A DNA stretch of 64,000 nucleotides, taken from positions 1-64,000 of the forward strand of contig JAOAPB010000033.1 of NCBI GenBank assembly GCA_025462645.1. Direction: 5' to 3'. Positions 7,297 through 16,612 of this stretch are shown one piece after another. Made by a program: the position numbers and the translations under genes. Position 1 is the stretch's first letter. Each line of letters opens with the position of its first letter. The notes beneath the pieces were generated by a model, which saw nothing but the letters and a program-made list of their open reading frames with translations, had not been told where the DNA came from and did not search any database. This DNA comes from Edaphobacter sp. GTDB lineage: Bacteria; Acidobacteriota; Terriglobia; Terriglobales; Acidobacteriaceae.

Positions 7297-10253
7297 CAGG
7301 CTTGGGGCTCCGTTGCAGTGGATGGCGGGGCGGTGTAGGGAGGGTAGTCGATGGCGGTGAGAGCGTCGGCGCAGCGCAGGCAGACGGTGGGGTAGCGGGA
7401 GTCTTCCGCTACGTCTGCGGTATAGCGCCAGCAGCGCTCACATTTGGTGCCGGATGCTTTGTGCACATCGATGCGGAATGGTGAATCGTCAGCTCTGATT
7501 GCGTTGACTTTAGTGATCGATGCTGCTGATGTTCCTAATAGCTCTGGCAGTGCATCGGCATATTTTGTGAGGTCGACATCGATGGAGTTGTCGGCGTTCT
7601 GAACTATCTGAATGTCAACCGCGGCCTCAAGCGACTTACCAATCTGCTTGTCTACGCGCAGGGATTCGAGGCCAAGGAAGACACCTTCGCGGAGGTTCAG
7701 GAGATGATTCCAGTCCTTGAAAATACTGGTGGTGTTGCCGGGGACTATGTCGGCGAGATCAGGGAAGAGGGCGAGGTGAACGCTGGATTCGCGGCCTTCG
7801 AGCTTGGGAAGGAGTTGCCAGACTTCGTCGGCGGTGAAGCTTAGGATGGGGGCGACGAGGCGTGTGAGGGCTTCGGCGATGCGCCAGAGGGCGGTTTGCG
7901 CTGAGCGGCGTCCGGGCGCGTTGGGGGCGAAGGTGTAGAGGCGATCCTTCAAGACGTCCAGATACAGGGCCGAAAGATCGGTGTTCGTGAACTCGTTGAG
8001 GGCGTGATAGGCGCGGTGGAACTCGAAGTCGTCGTAGGCGGCGCGGATCTTCGCGATGAGTTCGGCCAGGCGGGCGAGGATGTACTGGTCTAAAGGCTCC
8101 ATCGCAGAGAACGCGATGGTGTCTGTATGTGGGTCGAAGTCGTGGATGTTGCCGAGGAGGAAGCGCAAGGTGTTGCGCAGCTTGCGGTAGTTGTCGCTGA
8201 CGCGCTGCATCAAGTTTTCGCTGGCGGCTACGTCTTCGCGGAAGTCGACGGAGGCTACCCAGAGGCGGATGATCTCGCCGCCTAGTCGCTTGGCGATGTC
8301 GACGGGGTCGACGCCGTTGCCGAGGGACTTCGAGAAGGCGCGGCCCTGTTCGTCGAGGGTCCAGCCGGAGGTGGCGACCATCTTGTAGGGAGCCTTGTCG
8401 CGGATGGCTACTGAGGTGAGCAGGGAAGAGTGGAACCAGCCGCGATGCTGGTCGCCGCCCTCGGTGTAGAGATCGGCGGGGAAGTGGAGCTCCGGCTCCT
8501 GCTCGAGGACGGCGTGCCAGCTTGCTCCGGACTCGAACCAGACGTCGAGGATGTCCATCTCCTTGCGGAACTCTTCGTTGCCGCAGGTGCACTTCGTTCC
8601 TTTGGGAAGGAGGGTGGCTGCATCGTGGGTGTACCAGGCGTCGGCGCCCTCCTTCTTGAAGAGATCGACGATGCCCTTGTTGATGGCCTTGTCGTTGAGG
8701 GGTTTGTGGCAACGCTCGCAGAGAAAGACCGCGATGGGGACGCCCCAGATGCGCTGGCGGGAGATGCACCAGTCGGGGCGGGTGGCGATCATGTTGGAGA
8801 TGCGCTCCTGGCCCCAGGAGGGGTCCCAGACGACCTTGGCGATCTCGTCGAGGGCACGCTGGCGGAAGGTGGTTTCGGTGCCGTTCTGGGTGATCATCGG
8901 GGTCTCCATGCCGATGAACCACTGCTCGGTGGCGCGGACGATGACCGGATTATGGCAGCGCCAGCAGTGCGGGTAGGAGTGCTCGAAGCTGGTGGCGCTG
9001 AGGAGGGCTCCTTTTTCCTTGAGCAACTCGATGATGACGGGGTTGGATTTGAAGACGGTGAGGTTCTCGTACGGCTGGTCCGGTGCATCGGGCGCGCCGC
9101 CGGTGTTGCGCTGGCGACCGGCGTTGTCGACGTACTGGATCTCGGGCAGATCGTAGCGCTTGCCGGTGTAGAAGTCGTCGGCGCCGTGGGCGGGGGAGGT
9201 GTGGACGGCTCCGGTGCCCTGTTCGGCGGTGACGTAGTCGGCGACTACGCCGAGGACCGAGCGATCAAGGAAGGGGTGCTGGAAGGTGACACGGTCGAGC
9301 CGGGAGCCGGGGAAGCGGGCGAGGATGTCGGCTTCGGAGGCGGGAGCGCCGGTCGTGCCGGTGAGCTGGCAGCTTTGGATGACAGTGGGAGCGAGAGTCT
9401 CCTCGATGAGGTAGACGGCGTCGTTGGTCTGGAGTGCGATGTAGGTGAGGTCGGGGTTGAAGGCTACGGCCTGAGACGCGGGGAGGGTCCAGGGGGTGGT
9501 GGTCCAGATGATGGTGAAGACTTTTTTGCCTGCGAGGGATGCGTCGATGGCGGCGGGGTCGCTGGTGAGGGCGTAGCGGACGTAGACGCTGGGCGAGACG
9601 TGCTGCTCGTACTCGACTTCGGCCTCGGCGAGGGCGGTCTTGTCGTGGATGCACCAGTAGACGGGCTTGAGACCCTTGTAGACGAACTCCTTCTCGAAGA
9701 AGTCGTAGAAGGTCTCTACGATGCTGGCCTCGTAGCCGAAGGACATGGTGAGGTAGGGGTTGTCCCAGCGGCCGAAGACGCCGATACGCTCGAACTGGCT
9801 GCGCTGGAGATCGACGTACTTCTGGGCGTAGTCGCGGCAGGCCTTGCGCACGGCTAAGGGATTCATTTCGAGCTTTTTGCGGCCTAACTGCTCGTCTACC
9901 TTGATTTCGATGGGGAGGCCGTGGCAGTCCCATCCGGGGACGTAGGGAGAGTCGAAGCCGGCCATGGTCTTGGTCTTGACGACGAAGTCCTTGATGCACT
10001 TGTTGAGGGCATGACCCAGGTGGATGGCTCCGTTGGCGTAGGGGGGGCCGTCGTGGAGGATGTACTTCGGCGAACCGGCGCGGGCGGCGCGAATCTGGGC
10101 GTAAAGATCACTTTTCTGCCAGGCCTCAAGGCGGGCGGGCTCATTCTGCGGCAGATTGGCCTTCATGGGGAAGGTAGTCTGCGGTAGATTGAGTGTGGAC
10201 TTCAGGGCCTTGACGGGCTGCTCGGGGATAGTTTTTGCGGGTGCTTCCGGCAT
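7296..10253 (-). CDS. ileS: Isoleucyl-tRNA synthetase
   Basis: Class I aminoacyl-tRNA synthetase charging tRNA-Ile, 985 residues from the chosen start. The HIGH motif is HLGH at about residues 78-81 (in PPYANGAIHLGHALNK) and the KMSKS motif is FSKSLGN near residue 640. The C-terminal zinc knuckle is CERCWRY...CLRCADAL. An in-frame ATG lies 91 codons further upstream, but the ATG at 10253 starts just before the conserved region and is preceded by AGAGG at 5 bases, so I use it. Transcription is leftward into lspA. A TACAAT element about 55 bp upstream of the start could be its -10 box. Confidence 0.97.
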   Translation of the reverse strand: MPEAPAKTIPEQPVKALKSTLNLPQTTFPMKANLPQNEPARLEAWQKSDLYAQIRAARAGSPKYILHDGPPYANGAIHLGHALNKCIKDFVVKTKTMAGFDSPYVPGWDCHGLPIEIKVDEQLGRKKLEMNPLAVRKACRDYAQKYVDLQRSQFERIGVFGRWDNPYLTMSFGYEASIVETFYDFFEKEFVYKGLKPVYWCIHDKTALAEAEVEYEQHVSPSVYVRYALTSDPAAIDASLAGKKVFTIIWTTTPWTLPASQAVAFNPDLTYIALQTNDAVYLIEETLAPTVIQSCQLTGTTGAPASEADILARFPGSRLDRVTFQHPFLDRSVLGVVADYVTAEQGTGAVHTSPAHGADDFYTGKRYDLPEIQYVDNAGRQRNTGGAPDAPDQPYENLTVFKSNPVIIELLKEKGALLSATSFEHSYPHCWRCHNPVIVRATEQWFIGMETPMITQNGTETTFRQRALDEIAKVVWDPSWGQERISNMIATRPDWCISRQRIWGVPIAVFLCERCHKPLNDKAINKGIVDLFKKEGADAWYTHDAATLLPKGTKCTCGNEEFRKEMDILDVWFESGASWHAVLEQEPELHFPADLYTEGGDQHRGWFHSSLLTSVAIRDKAPYKMVATSGWTLDEQGRAFSKSLGNGVDPVDIAKRLGGEIIRLWVASVDFREDVAASENLMQRVSDNYRKLRNTLRFLLGNIHDFDPHTDTIAFSAMEPLDQYILARLAELIAKIRAAYDDFEFHRAYHALNEFTNTDLSALYLDVLKDRLYTFAPNAPGRRSAQTALWRIAEALTRLVAPILSFTADEVWQLLPKLEGRESSVHLALFPDLADIVPGNTTSIFKDWNHLLNLREGVFLGLESLRVDKQIGKSLEAAVDIQIVQNADNSIDVDLTKYADALPELLGTSAASITKVNAIRADDSPFRIDVHKASGTKCERCWRYTADVAEDSRYPTVCLRCADALTAIDYPPYTAPPSTATEPQA

Positions 10254-10305
10254 TCGTTCCTCTTTTATTCCTTGTCGACAGAAGTGCAGTTTGCGCCAAA
10301 CTCTT

Positions 10306-10311
10306 ATTGTA
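10306..10311 (-). promoter_or_regulatory. Candidate -10 element for ileS-lspA
   Basis: On the minus strand the hexamer reads TACAAT, one mismatch from TATAAT, about 53 bp before the ileS start. No good -35 hexamer is seen at 16-18 bp, so support is weak. Confidence 0.3.
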
Positions 10312-10344
10312 GCCGGGGGGAGGGGTGATGAAAGGGATGCGGGC

Positions 10345-10413
10345 GAGACATTCGCAAGGTGAGATGCGTCCAATGAGTCAAGCATTGGTGGGCGAATGTT
10401 TGTAGAATGTCTC
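10345..10413. repeat. Nested inverted repeat in the ileS-tonB divergent spacer
   Basis: GAGACATTC (10345-10353) is complementary to GAATGTCTC (10405-10413), and an inner pair ACATTCGC (10348-10355) matches GCGAATGT (10392-10399). The spacer between ileS and tonB is otherwise without a gene. It could be an operator pair or a leader fold; no T-box consensus is present. Confidence 0.45.
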
Positions 10414-10549
10414 AGGAGCCAGATGCCGTGCGTGGTTTTTCGGACAGGAAACCGGCACAAGACCGGGAACGTAGAGAGATAGATTACGCACGATTCTCGA
10501 GATGGGTAGGCGGGGGTCTCGGCCACCTGCTACCGAGGAAAAGCAGCTT

Positions 10550-11629
10550 ATGGCGAATTCAATGTTGACACCACCGGAGATAGACCCAGGCAAGGAGAGC
10601 CCGACATTACGTCCGGCGGATGCTCCGCATTTGAACGAGGAGACAGAAGGCTCCCTGTGGGCCTCGTTGTTCTCGAACCTGAAGGACGTGTTCAGCAAGA
10701 CAACGGAAGCTCCACTGGTGCTGGAGTCGAAGCCAGTCGAGAACAACGACCTGATTATCAATGAGGAAGGCGTCTTCGCGTCGCTGTGGAGCAGTATCCG
10801 CGATGTCTTCTTTCCGGCCAAACTGCCGCCGCTGGTGCTGGAGTCGAAGCCCATCGCGGTTGTCGACCGGATGAAGGTGAAGCGAGACCCGAAGTCGACG
10901 GCAATCGCCGTCGTGCTGCATGGTCTGGTGATTCTGTTGATCGCCTACGTTCTGGTAAAGAAGATTCCGCTGGCAGCTCCAGCCAAGACGACGCTGGTGA
11001 CCGAGATTGCCGTTCCCCCGAAGGCTCCTCCGAAGCTGGAGGCGATGGGCGGCGGAGGCGGACAGCGTGGACCCACTCCGGTGACGAAGGGAACGCCTCC
11101 GAAGTTTGCCGACGAGCAGATCGTTCCTCCGAAGGCTCCTCCGCTTGTGGAGCCGAAGATCAAGATCGAGCCGACCATCGAGGTACAGAAGGACGTGAAG
11201 ATGGCGAGCAGCATCCCGCAGATCGGCGTGGCAAACTCGCCGCTGGTCGGGATGTCGATGGGCAACGGTCGAGGCACCGGTCTGGGCTCCGGGAACGGCT
11301 CAGGCCTTGGGCCGGGTTCGGGAGGAAATACTGGCGGCGGACCGAGGCGCATTGGCGGTGGAGTTTCGGCGCCGCAGCTGATCTTCTCAGTCGAGCCGGA
11401 GTTCTCCGAGGAGGCTCGCAAGGCCAAGGTCGCGGGGAATGTGCTGGTCAATCTATGGGTCGACACCAATGGCAATCCGAGTCACGTTCGCGTGATCAGG
11501 GGCGTTGGAATGGGTCTGGACGAGAAGGCGAAGGAAGCCGTGTTGCAGTATAAGTTCAAGCCGGCGATGGAGAATGGAAAGCCGGTTCTGGTGGAGCTGA
11601 ACGTCGAAGTAAACTTCCAGATATTCTAG
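10550..11629 (+). CDS. Energy transducer TonB with duplicated cytoplasmic segment
   Basis: A TonB-family protein that couples the inner-membrane proton-motive force to outer-membrane receptors. From the ATG at 10550 (preceded by GAGGA) it has 359 residues. A long N-terminal cytoplasmic region comes first, with one membrane helix near residues 125-145 (TAIAVVLHGLVILLIAYVLV). A Pro/Lys and Gly-rich periplasmic linker follows, then a TonB C-terminal domain (PEFSEEARKAKVAGNVLVNL to the end VELNVEVNFQIF). The cytoplasmic region contains the same motif twice: SLWASLFSNLKDVF...LVLESKP and SLWSSIRDVF...LVLESKP. An upstream ATG at 10502 has weaker support. A terminator-like hairpin follows the stop. 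Confidence 0.88.
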   Translation: MANSMLTPPEIDPGKESPTLRPADAPHLNEETEGSLWASLFSNLKDVFSKTTEAPLVLESKPVENNDLIINEEGVFASLWSSIRDVFFPAKLPPLVLESKPIAVVDRMKVKRDPKSTAIAVVLHGLVILLIAYVLVKKIPLAAPAKTTLVTEIAVPPKAPPKLEAMGGGGGQRGPTPVTKGTPPKFADEQIVPPKAPPLVEPKIKIEPTIEVQKDVKMASSIPQIGVANSPLVGMSMGNGRGTGLGSGNGSGLGPGSGGNTGGGPRRIGGGVSAPQLIFSVEPEFSEEARKAKVAGNVLVNLWVDTNGNPSHVRVIRGVGMGLDEKAKEAVLQYKFKPAMENGKPVLVELNVEVNFQIF

Positions 11630-11642
11630 TTTTGAGCGAAGG

Positions 11643-11676
11643 AAAGAGACCTGCTGAACAAGCAGGCCTCTCTTTG
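11643..11676. terminator. Intrinsic terminator between tonB and the chemoreceptor gene
   Basis: AAAGAGACCTGCT and AGCAGGCCTCTCTTT form a hairpin with a small bulge and a GAACA loop, with a T-rich end. It lies between the convergent tonB and chemoreceptor genes and could serve both. Confidence 0.6.
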
Positions 11677-11700
11677 TTTGCTTGCGCGGATGTGTGGATG

Positions 11701-13416
11701 TTATGCAGCCTGCGCGGAGTGACTTGCACGCTGCATACGCCCGTTGCTGGAGCGAGTGAGCTTTACTTCGTTGTTCGATTGCAGATGGAACCGGTCGACC
11801 TGCTCTTCCAGCGTTACGGCTGTCGTGCGGAGGGTCTCGATGCCAGCGGCCGTGGTGGCCATCTCCAGGAGGTTGTCGTGGCTGAGCGAGTGAATCGAGT
11901 CGAGGCTTGCACTGGACTGATCCGCAGCGGCAGCCTGCTGTGAGGCGGCGATGGCGATCTGGGCGATCATCTTGTCGACGCGCTCGGCCATGCCGATGAT
12001 GCGCTCCAGCGCTTCTCCCGCCTGGTTGGTGGTGACGACACCCTGCTGGACGGTTCCGGTGCCGCTCTCCATGCTGGCGATGGCGATGCGGGTACGGTCC
12101 TGGATCTCCTGGATCATGGTTGCGATCTCGCCTGTCGCCTGAGCGGTGCTCTCGGCGAGACGGCGGACCTCACCGGCTACGACGGCGAAGCCGCGTCCGT
12201 GGTCGCCGGCGCGGGCGGCCTCGATGGCTGCGTTGAGGGCGAGGAGGTTCGTCTTGCGGGCGATCTCATCGATGACGGTGACGATCTGGCTGATTCGCTT
12301 CGAGTCGTCGCCCAGCAGGCCTACCGTGGACGAGGTTTCGCTGACCGCGGTTGCGATGGAGTGCATGGAGCCGAGGACCTGCTTGACGATGTCTCCGCCT
12401 TCGCGTGCGGTCTGGGCTGCGTTGCGTGCGGTTTCGGCGGCTGACTGAGTGTGACGCGAGACCTCGGCGATGGAGGCGGACATCTCCTGCATGGCGGTGG
12501 CGGCCTGCTGGGTCTGCTGACTCTGCTGGTCGATGCGGCGGTGGATCTGGTCGCTGGCCGTTCGCATGGAGGCGGCGCTGCCGGTGAGCGAACCTGCGGT
12601 GTCGACGACGGTGCTGATGATCGAGCCGAGGCTGCTCTGCATCTTCTGCATGGCGACGGCGAGGGTACCGATCTGGTCGCTGCCGTAGAGGTGGTCGAGG
12701 TCCTTGCCGGTGAGGTCGCCTTCGGCGATGGCGTCGGCGCGCTCGGCTACGAGGTCGATGGATTTGGTGATGCGCCGGGCGAGAAGGACGGAGACGACTC
12801 CACCGATGAGGGCGCCGAGGATGGTCGCGATCCAAAGGGTGTAGAGGGTCGCGGAGTTGGCGTGCTGGAGCTGGGCTATCTCGGCGTTTGCCTGAGACAT
12901 CTGGGACTCTCCGAGGTCTCCGGACATGGAGAAGAGAGATTTTTCCAGAGGAAGGATCTGGTTCTGGAAGGTGTCGTAGGCCTGTGCCGTTCCTTGCGGA
13001 GTCTTGGACTCGTTGAGCTGCTCGACCTTGTCTTCGAGTGACTTCAACGAGGTGAGGCCGGAGTCCAGCTGGTTGATGCGGGTGGCATCGTAACCGAGGT
13101 TGAAGCGCGAGGCGTACTCGCGGAGCTTGGTCATAGCGGCATCTGCTTCGGCGAGGTTCTGCTGCCGGGCTCGGCGGTAACTGGCTGCGGAGGCCGGGTC
13201 GATGCCGAAGAGCATGTAGGACTCGAGCGCGTGGATGCTATAGACGAGCTGGATGCGGAGGTCACGCGTCGTGGAGTTGATGGGGATGTGTTGAGCGGTG
13301 GCGGAGGAGGCGAGATGATTCGCCTCCTGGATGCGCATGGTTGCCGTGAAAGCACTGAGCAGCATTGCGCAGATGAGAGCGCCTGTTGCGAGGCCGAGCT
13401 TCGATTCAAGTTTCAT
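11701..13416 (-). CDS. Methyl-accepting chemotaxis protein
   Basis: A 571-residue transmembrane chemoreceptor. TM1 lies at about residues 8-28. A periplasmic helical sensor domain follows, about 29-190, rich in Gln/Leu like the four-helix-bundle class. TM2 is near 193-215 ([22 protein letters not shown]), then a HAMP domain and the long cytoplasmic signalling coiled coil. The kinase-contact tip is recognisable as [20 protein letters not shown] followed by [15 protein letters not shown]. It lacks the C-terminal pentapeptide that binds CheR/CheB, ending in SAQAA. It is downstream of a TonB-C-like secreted protein with a gap of only 41 bp, so the two probably share a transcript. Confidence 0.95.
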   Translation of the reverse strand: MKLESKLGLATGALICAMLLSAFTATMRIQEANHLASSATAQHIPINSTTRDLRIQLVYSIHALESYMLFGIDPASAASYRRARQQNLAEADAAMTKLREYASRFNLGYDATRINQLDSGLTSLKSLEDKVEQLNESKTPQGTAQAYDTFQNQILPLEKSLFSMSGDLGESQMSQANAEIAQLQHANSATLYTLWIATILGALIGGVVSVLLARRITKSIDLVAERADAIAEGDLTGKDLDHLYGSDQIGTLAVAMQKMQSSLGSIISTVVDTAGSLTGSAASMRTASDQIHRRIDQQSQQTQQAATAMQEMSASIAEVSRHTQSAAETARNAAQTAREGGDIVKQVLGSMHSIATAVSETSSTVGLLGDDSKRISQIVTVIDEIARKTNLLALNAAIEAARAGDHGRGFAVVAGEVRRLAESTAQATGEIATMIQEIQDRTRIAIASMESGTGTVQQGVVTTNQAGEALERIIGMAERVDKMIAQIAIAASQQAAAADQSSASLDSIHSLSHDNLLEMATTAAGIETLRTTAVTLEEQVDRFHLQSNNEVKLTRSSNGRMQRASHSAQAA

Positions 13417-13457
13417 GATGATCCTTACCTACGCGATGGTTGTCAGTGACGAGAGGA

Positions 13458-13787
13458 CTACTGGACGTTGAAGTTGACTTCCACTTCCGATTCAGAGGCC
13501 TCGGGATTGGGGGAGAAGCGCCAGCGCCGAACGGCATCTTGCGCGGCGGCGGTGAGAAGGGCGTGTCCAGACTCGACCTTGGCGTCAGAGACGCTGCCGT
13601 CGGGCTGGATCACGACGAGAAGCACGACCTTGCCTCCGACGTGCATGCGGTGGGCGAGCTCGGGATAGACGGGGGGGACGCGAGTGACTACAGCTCGATG
13701 GACACTGGCGGCCGAGGCGTTGCCAGCGCAGAGGAAGAGACTTCCCGCGAGAAGGAGAGAGTGTGGGATGCGACGTGTGAGTGCCAA
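13458..13787 (-). CDS. Secreted TonB C-terminal-domain protein
   Basis: A 109-residue protein with a signal peptide (HSLLLAGSLFLCAGNASA) and then only a TonB C-terminal fold: VPPVYPELAHRMHVGGKVVLLVVIQPDG and a C-terminal strand ending SEVEVNFNVQ. It lacks the membrane anchor and Pro-rich linker of a normal TonB, so it cannot transmit energy on its own. It may be a periplasmic ligand or partner. The start is TTG at 13787, supported by GGAGG five bases upstream. It lies 41 bp before the chemoreceptor gene, suggesting a link between receptor sensing and this domain. Confidence 0.85.
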   Translation of the reverse strand: MALTRRIPHSLLLAGSLFLCAGNASAASVHRAVVTRVPPVYPELAHRMHVGGKVVLLVVIQPDGSVSDAKVESGHALLTAAAQDAVRRWRFSPNPEASESEVEVNFNVQ

Positions 13788-13835
13788 AGTAAACCTCCGG
13801 ATACAAAGGCTGTATCGGCAGGAGGTTCGGGAGCT

Positions 13836-14435
13836 TTAGCGGGAGGTCAGGATGGGAGCGGCGATCTCGGCGAAGGTCAGGTTGTCGGCGGGGCTGCCGG
13901 TGCGCTGCTTCCAGTCGAGGAAGAGCTTGCCGTAGCTGTCGGTCAGACAGGTGGAGGGATCGATGTTGAGCTCGGCCAGAGTCCGGTCGATCCAGTCTGT
14001 CGGGCCTTCGAGTTCGGCGTAGTTGCCGATGGGGGTCTCGTCGATGACGAGGTGAGCGGACTGCTCGATGGTGTGGGACCACTCGGTGCGGAACTTTTCG
14101 TAGACGAAGGCGGGGGCGTAACCGAGTTGTTCGAAGATGGCAGCGAGAGCGGGGCCATCGGCGATGGCGGTCTCCGTCTCGATGCGGATCTTGTAGCGGG
14201 TGATGTCGGCGGGCTCGTCCGGCAGGCGCTTGTGGGTGAGGGTCCAGAGATTGCCGTACTGGCGCAGGCGGAGAAGCTGACGCTTTGCGCGCAGGTCGCG
14301 GTTGGGTGTGTCGTAGAGGGTGTTGTGCTCGAAGGTGCGAGGGGTATCGAGATGGAAGCCGAGCTGGGGGAGGCGGGACTGGAGGGCTTCCGGGTCGGAG
14401 ACGGGGAACTTGAGTTCTATCTCGGCTGCCTGCAT
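13836..14435 (-). CDS. CYTH-domain protein (class IV adenylate cyclase or triphosphatase)
   Basis: A 199-residue protein with the CYTH signature EIELKF (ExExK) at the N-terminus, followed by basic and acidic strands (RLRQYGNLWTLTHKR, YKIRIETET, LVIDETPIGNYAELEG) expected for the tunnel that binds triphosphate and metal ions. Known families include class IV adenylate cyclases (CyaB) and inorganic or thiamine triphosphatases. Sequence alone does not separate these. It sits between tsaC/sua5 (15 bp upstream) and the TonB-C gene (48 bp downstream) on the same strand, and may be part of a longer unit. Confidence 0.85.
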   Translation of the reverse strand: MQAAEIELKFPVSDPEALQSRLPQLGFHLDTPRTFEHNTLYDTPNRDLRAKRQLLRLRQYGNLWTLTHKRLPDEPADITRYKIRIETETAIADGPALAAIFEQLGYAPAFVYEKFRTEWSHTIEQSAHLVIDETPIGNYAELEGPTDWIDRTLAELNIDPSTCLTDSYGKLFLDWKQRTGSPADNLTFAEIAAPILTSR

Positions 14436-14450
14436 TGGGTGAGTATACGG

Positions 14451-15473
14451 CTACTTCGAGCGGGCTGCTTTCTGCAGGCGGTCGCGGATGGCGAGGCCTA
14501 CGCCTTCGGCTTCGGGGAGCGGACAGACGATGGTGGTTACGTTGTGGGCGTCCAGTTCGCGCAGGCCGGCGAAGAGGCGCTGTGCGAGGGTCTTTCCGTC
14601 GTTCCACGAGGCCCATTGGAAGACCTCTGTGGCGCCCTTTGCTGGCCAGCCTTGTGGCAGCATGACTCCTACGCGCTCTCCATCTTTTGTAAGTTGCTCT
14701 ACCCGCGAGGCGAACTCCGATTCGGTGGTTACCAGGAGGAGTTTTGCCCGGGGGGCATAGTGGCGGATGCCTAAGCCGGGGGAGGGCAGGCTTTGGGGGG
14801 TGGCTGGGTTGCCCGTGGATTGAAAGATGCTGACTTCACCCGCCACTGCTTCGAGCATGGCGGGTGTTATTGCGCCGGGGCGGTAGATCAGCATCGGCTC
14901 GCCTGCTTCGCCGGGATCGAGGACGGTGGACTCTACCCCTACAGTTGTCGGTCCGCCGTCGAGGATGGCGTCGATGCGGTGGTTGAGGTCTTCGAGGACG
15001 TGCTGCGCGGTGGTAGGGCTGGTTCTGCCGAAGCGATTGGCGCTGGGGGCGGCTACGGGAACTCCTGCTTCGTGGATGAGGGTGGCGGCGACTGGGTGCG
15101 CGGGCATGCGAACGCCTACCAGAGGCCTTGCTGCCGTGACTGCGTCGGAGATGTTCGCTGTGCGGGGGAGGAGGAGCGTCATGGGGCCGGGCCAGAAGGC
15201 CTCGATCAGCTTCTCTGCCTTTGGAGTTACCCGGGCTACTTGTTCGAGCATCCTGCGGTCGGTGATGTGGACGATGAGGGGGTCCCAGTCGGGGCGGTCT
15301 TTGGCGGCGAAGATCTTCGCTACAGCAGCGGGATCGAGGGCGTTGGCACCGAGGCCGTAGACCGTCTCCGTTGGAAAGGCTACGGTGCCGCCTGCGCGGA
15401 GGATCTGAGCGGCTTTGGGGATGGATTCGGTTGCGCTGTGGGTGGTTCTGGCGTCCAGATACTCGGTCTTCAT
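14451..15473 (-). CDS. Threonylcarbamoyl-AMP synthase (Sua5/TsaC type)
   Basis: This enzyme makes threonylcarbamoyl-AMP for the t6A37 modification of ANN-decoding tRNAs. From ATG 15473 it has 340 residues. The YrdC domain shows GGTVAFPTETVYGLGANA and the APSANRFGRTSPTTAQH loop. The C-terminal Sua5 domain follows (SPGLGIRHYAPRAKLLLV). The same frame stays open upstream, but that part is the shadow of holB. Its ATG overlaps the holB stop as ATGA, so translation is probably coupled. The other t6A genes are not in this window. Confidence 0.93.
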   Translation of the reverse strand: MKTEYLDARTTHSATESIPKAAQILRAGGTVAFPTETVYGLGANALDPAAVAKIFAAKDRPDWDPLIVHITDRRMLEQVARVTPKAEKLIEAFWPGPMTLLLPRTANISDAVTAARPLVGVRMPAHPVAATLIHEAGVPVAAPSANRFGRTSPTTAQHVLEDLNHRIDAILDGGPTTVGVESTVLDPGEAGEPMLIYRPGAITPAMLEAVAGEVSIFQSTGNPATPQSLPSPGLGIRHYAPRAKLLLVTTESEFASRVEQLTKDGERVGVMLPQGWPAKGATEVFQWASWNDGKTLAQRLFAGLRELDAHNVTTIVCPLPEAEGVGLAIRDRLQKAARSK

Positions 15474-16612
15474 CGTGCTGCGGTGACCAGCTGTCCGGCG
15501 AAGGCGTCGAGGGAGAGGCTTCGGAGGAGGTTGCGGCGCATTCCGCTTTGGACCTGATCTAGGCCGCGTGAGGCCTGCTCGATCCAGTGGAAGGAGAGGG
15601 CCTGTGCGAAGCGGTCGAGCTCGGGGCGGAGGTCGGTGTTGCGGAGGAGTTCGGGGGTCCCGGCTTGGAGGAGAAGGAGGTCTTCGAGGAGGAGGGAGAG
15701 GGTACGGAGGAGGGCAGAGGTCTTCTGCTGGCCTTCGGCTCCGGCGCGATAGGTCTCGGTCATCTTGAAGAGGGCGGTGTGGTCGGGCTCGGACGCTGCG
15801 TTGCGCAGGAGCAGGAGAGCGTCGGCGCGGGCGGCGATGTAGGCCTCGAGGTCGAAGCCGAGGGCCTTGCCTGCGGCTCCCTGGGCAAGGCGGGCGATGA
15901 GGGTGCGCTGCTTCGGGTTGACGTCGGGGCGGCGGTCGGCGAGGAGCATCTCGATCTCTTCGACGGGCAATGCTCCCAGACGTACGGTGGCGCAGCGGGA
16001 TCGGATCGTCGGGAGGAGTTCGCCTGGGTTCTCGGCGAGGATGATGATGTGAACCGAGTCGGGTGGCTCCTCGAGGACTTTCAGCAGGGAGTTGGCGGCC
16101 TCCTTCATGAAGTTGGCCGCGGTGAGGATGAAGATCTTGCGCGGCGCCTCCCCGGGGAGAGTGTGGGAGCGCTGGATGATGGTGCGGACCTGGCCGAGCT
16201 TGATGAGGAGCTGGGGTGGATCGGGCGGGACGATGAGGACGTCGGGATGGGGCTGGATGAGGACGCGGGTGTCCTTCTTGTCGGTCTCGCGGAGCTCTTC
16301 GCGGGCGGCGACGGCTTTGTCGACCTCTTCTTCGAGGTTCGAGGCCGAGGCGATGCGGGTGCAGTTGTGGCAGACACCGCAGAAGGAGGCGAGGGACTGG
16401 CCGTTGGACCAGAGGTCGCGCGGCTGGCGCTCGCACTCGACCGCCATGGCCAGCATGAGGGCGAGGGTGTATTTGCCTGCGCCGCTGGGGCCGCTGAGGA
16501 TGAGCGAGTGGGGGAGGCGGCCTGCGGAGATCGCGGTGCGGAGGTGCTCGACGGCGTTGGAGTTGCCGAGGAAGTCGTTGAAGGTGGCGGGCAGGCCTGC
16601 TGGCTCGGTCAT
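15470..16612 (-). CDS. holB: DNA polymerase III delta-prime subunit
   Basis: A clamp-loader subunit of 380 residues with an AAA+ fold. The Walker A segment is GPSGAGKYTLAL: the residue after the invariant Lys is Tyr, not Ser/Thr, which suits the non-hydrolysing delta-prime subunit. A cysteine cluster (CGVCHNC with an upstream Cys) forms the zinc module. The sensor region is KIFILTAANFMKEAANSLLKVLEEPP, ending with an arginine-finger-like IRSRC. Its overlap with the tsaC/sua5 start suggests a two-gene unit. tmk, another common neighbour, lies 5 kb away. Confidence 0.88.
   Translation of the reverse strand: MTEPAGLPATFNDFLGNSNAVEHLRTAISAGRLPHSLILSGPSGAGKYTLALMLAMAVECERQPRDLWSNGQSLASFCGVCHNCTRIASASNLEEEVDKAVAAREELRETDKKDTRVLIQPHPDVLIVPPDPPQLLIKLGQVRTIIQRSHTLPGEAPRKIFILTAANFMKEAANSLLKVLEEPPDSVHIIILAENPGELLPTIRSRCATVRLGALPVEEIEMLLADRRPDVNPKQRTLIARLAQGAAGKALGFDLEAYIAARADALLLLRNAASEPDHTALFKMTETYRAGAEGQQKTSALLRTLSLLLEDLLLLQAGTPELLRNTDLRPELDRFAQALSFHWIEQASRGLDQVQSGMRRNLLRSLSLDAFAGQLVTAAR

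Noticed and set aside
8430..9857. Long plus-strand open frame of 475 codons antisense to ileS
   Set aside because: It lies entirely within the confirmed ileS gene, has a repetitive low-complexity Gly/Val/Asp composition, and no ribosome site. It is a codon-bias shadow.
10254..10340. T-box leader for ileS
   Set aside because: No T-box sequence (AGGGTGGNACCGCG-like) or antiterminator is found on the minus strand.
15474..16436. Upstream extension of the tsaC/sua5 frame to 661 codons
   Set aside because: The extra part is Arg/Pro-rich shadow of holB; the true start overlaps the holB stop.
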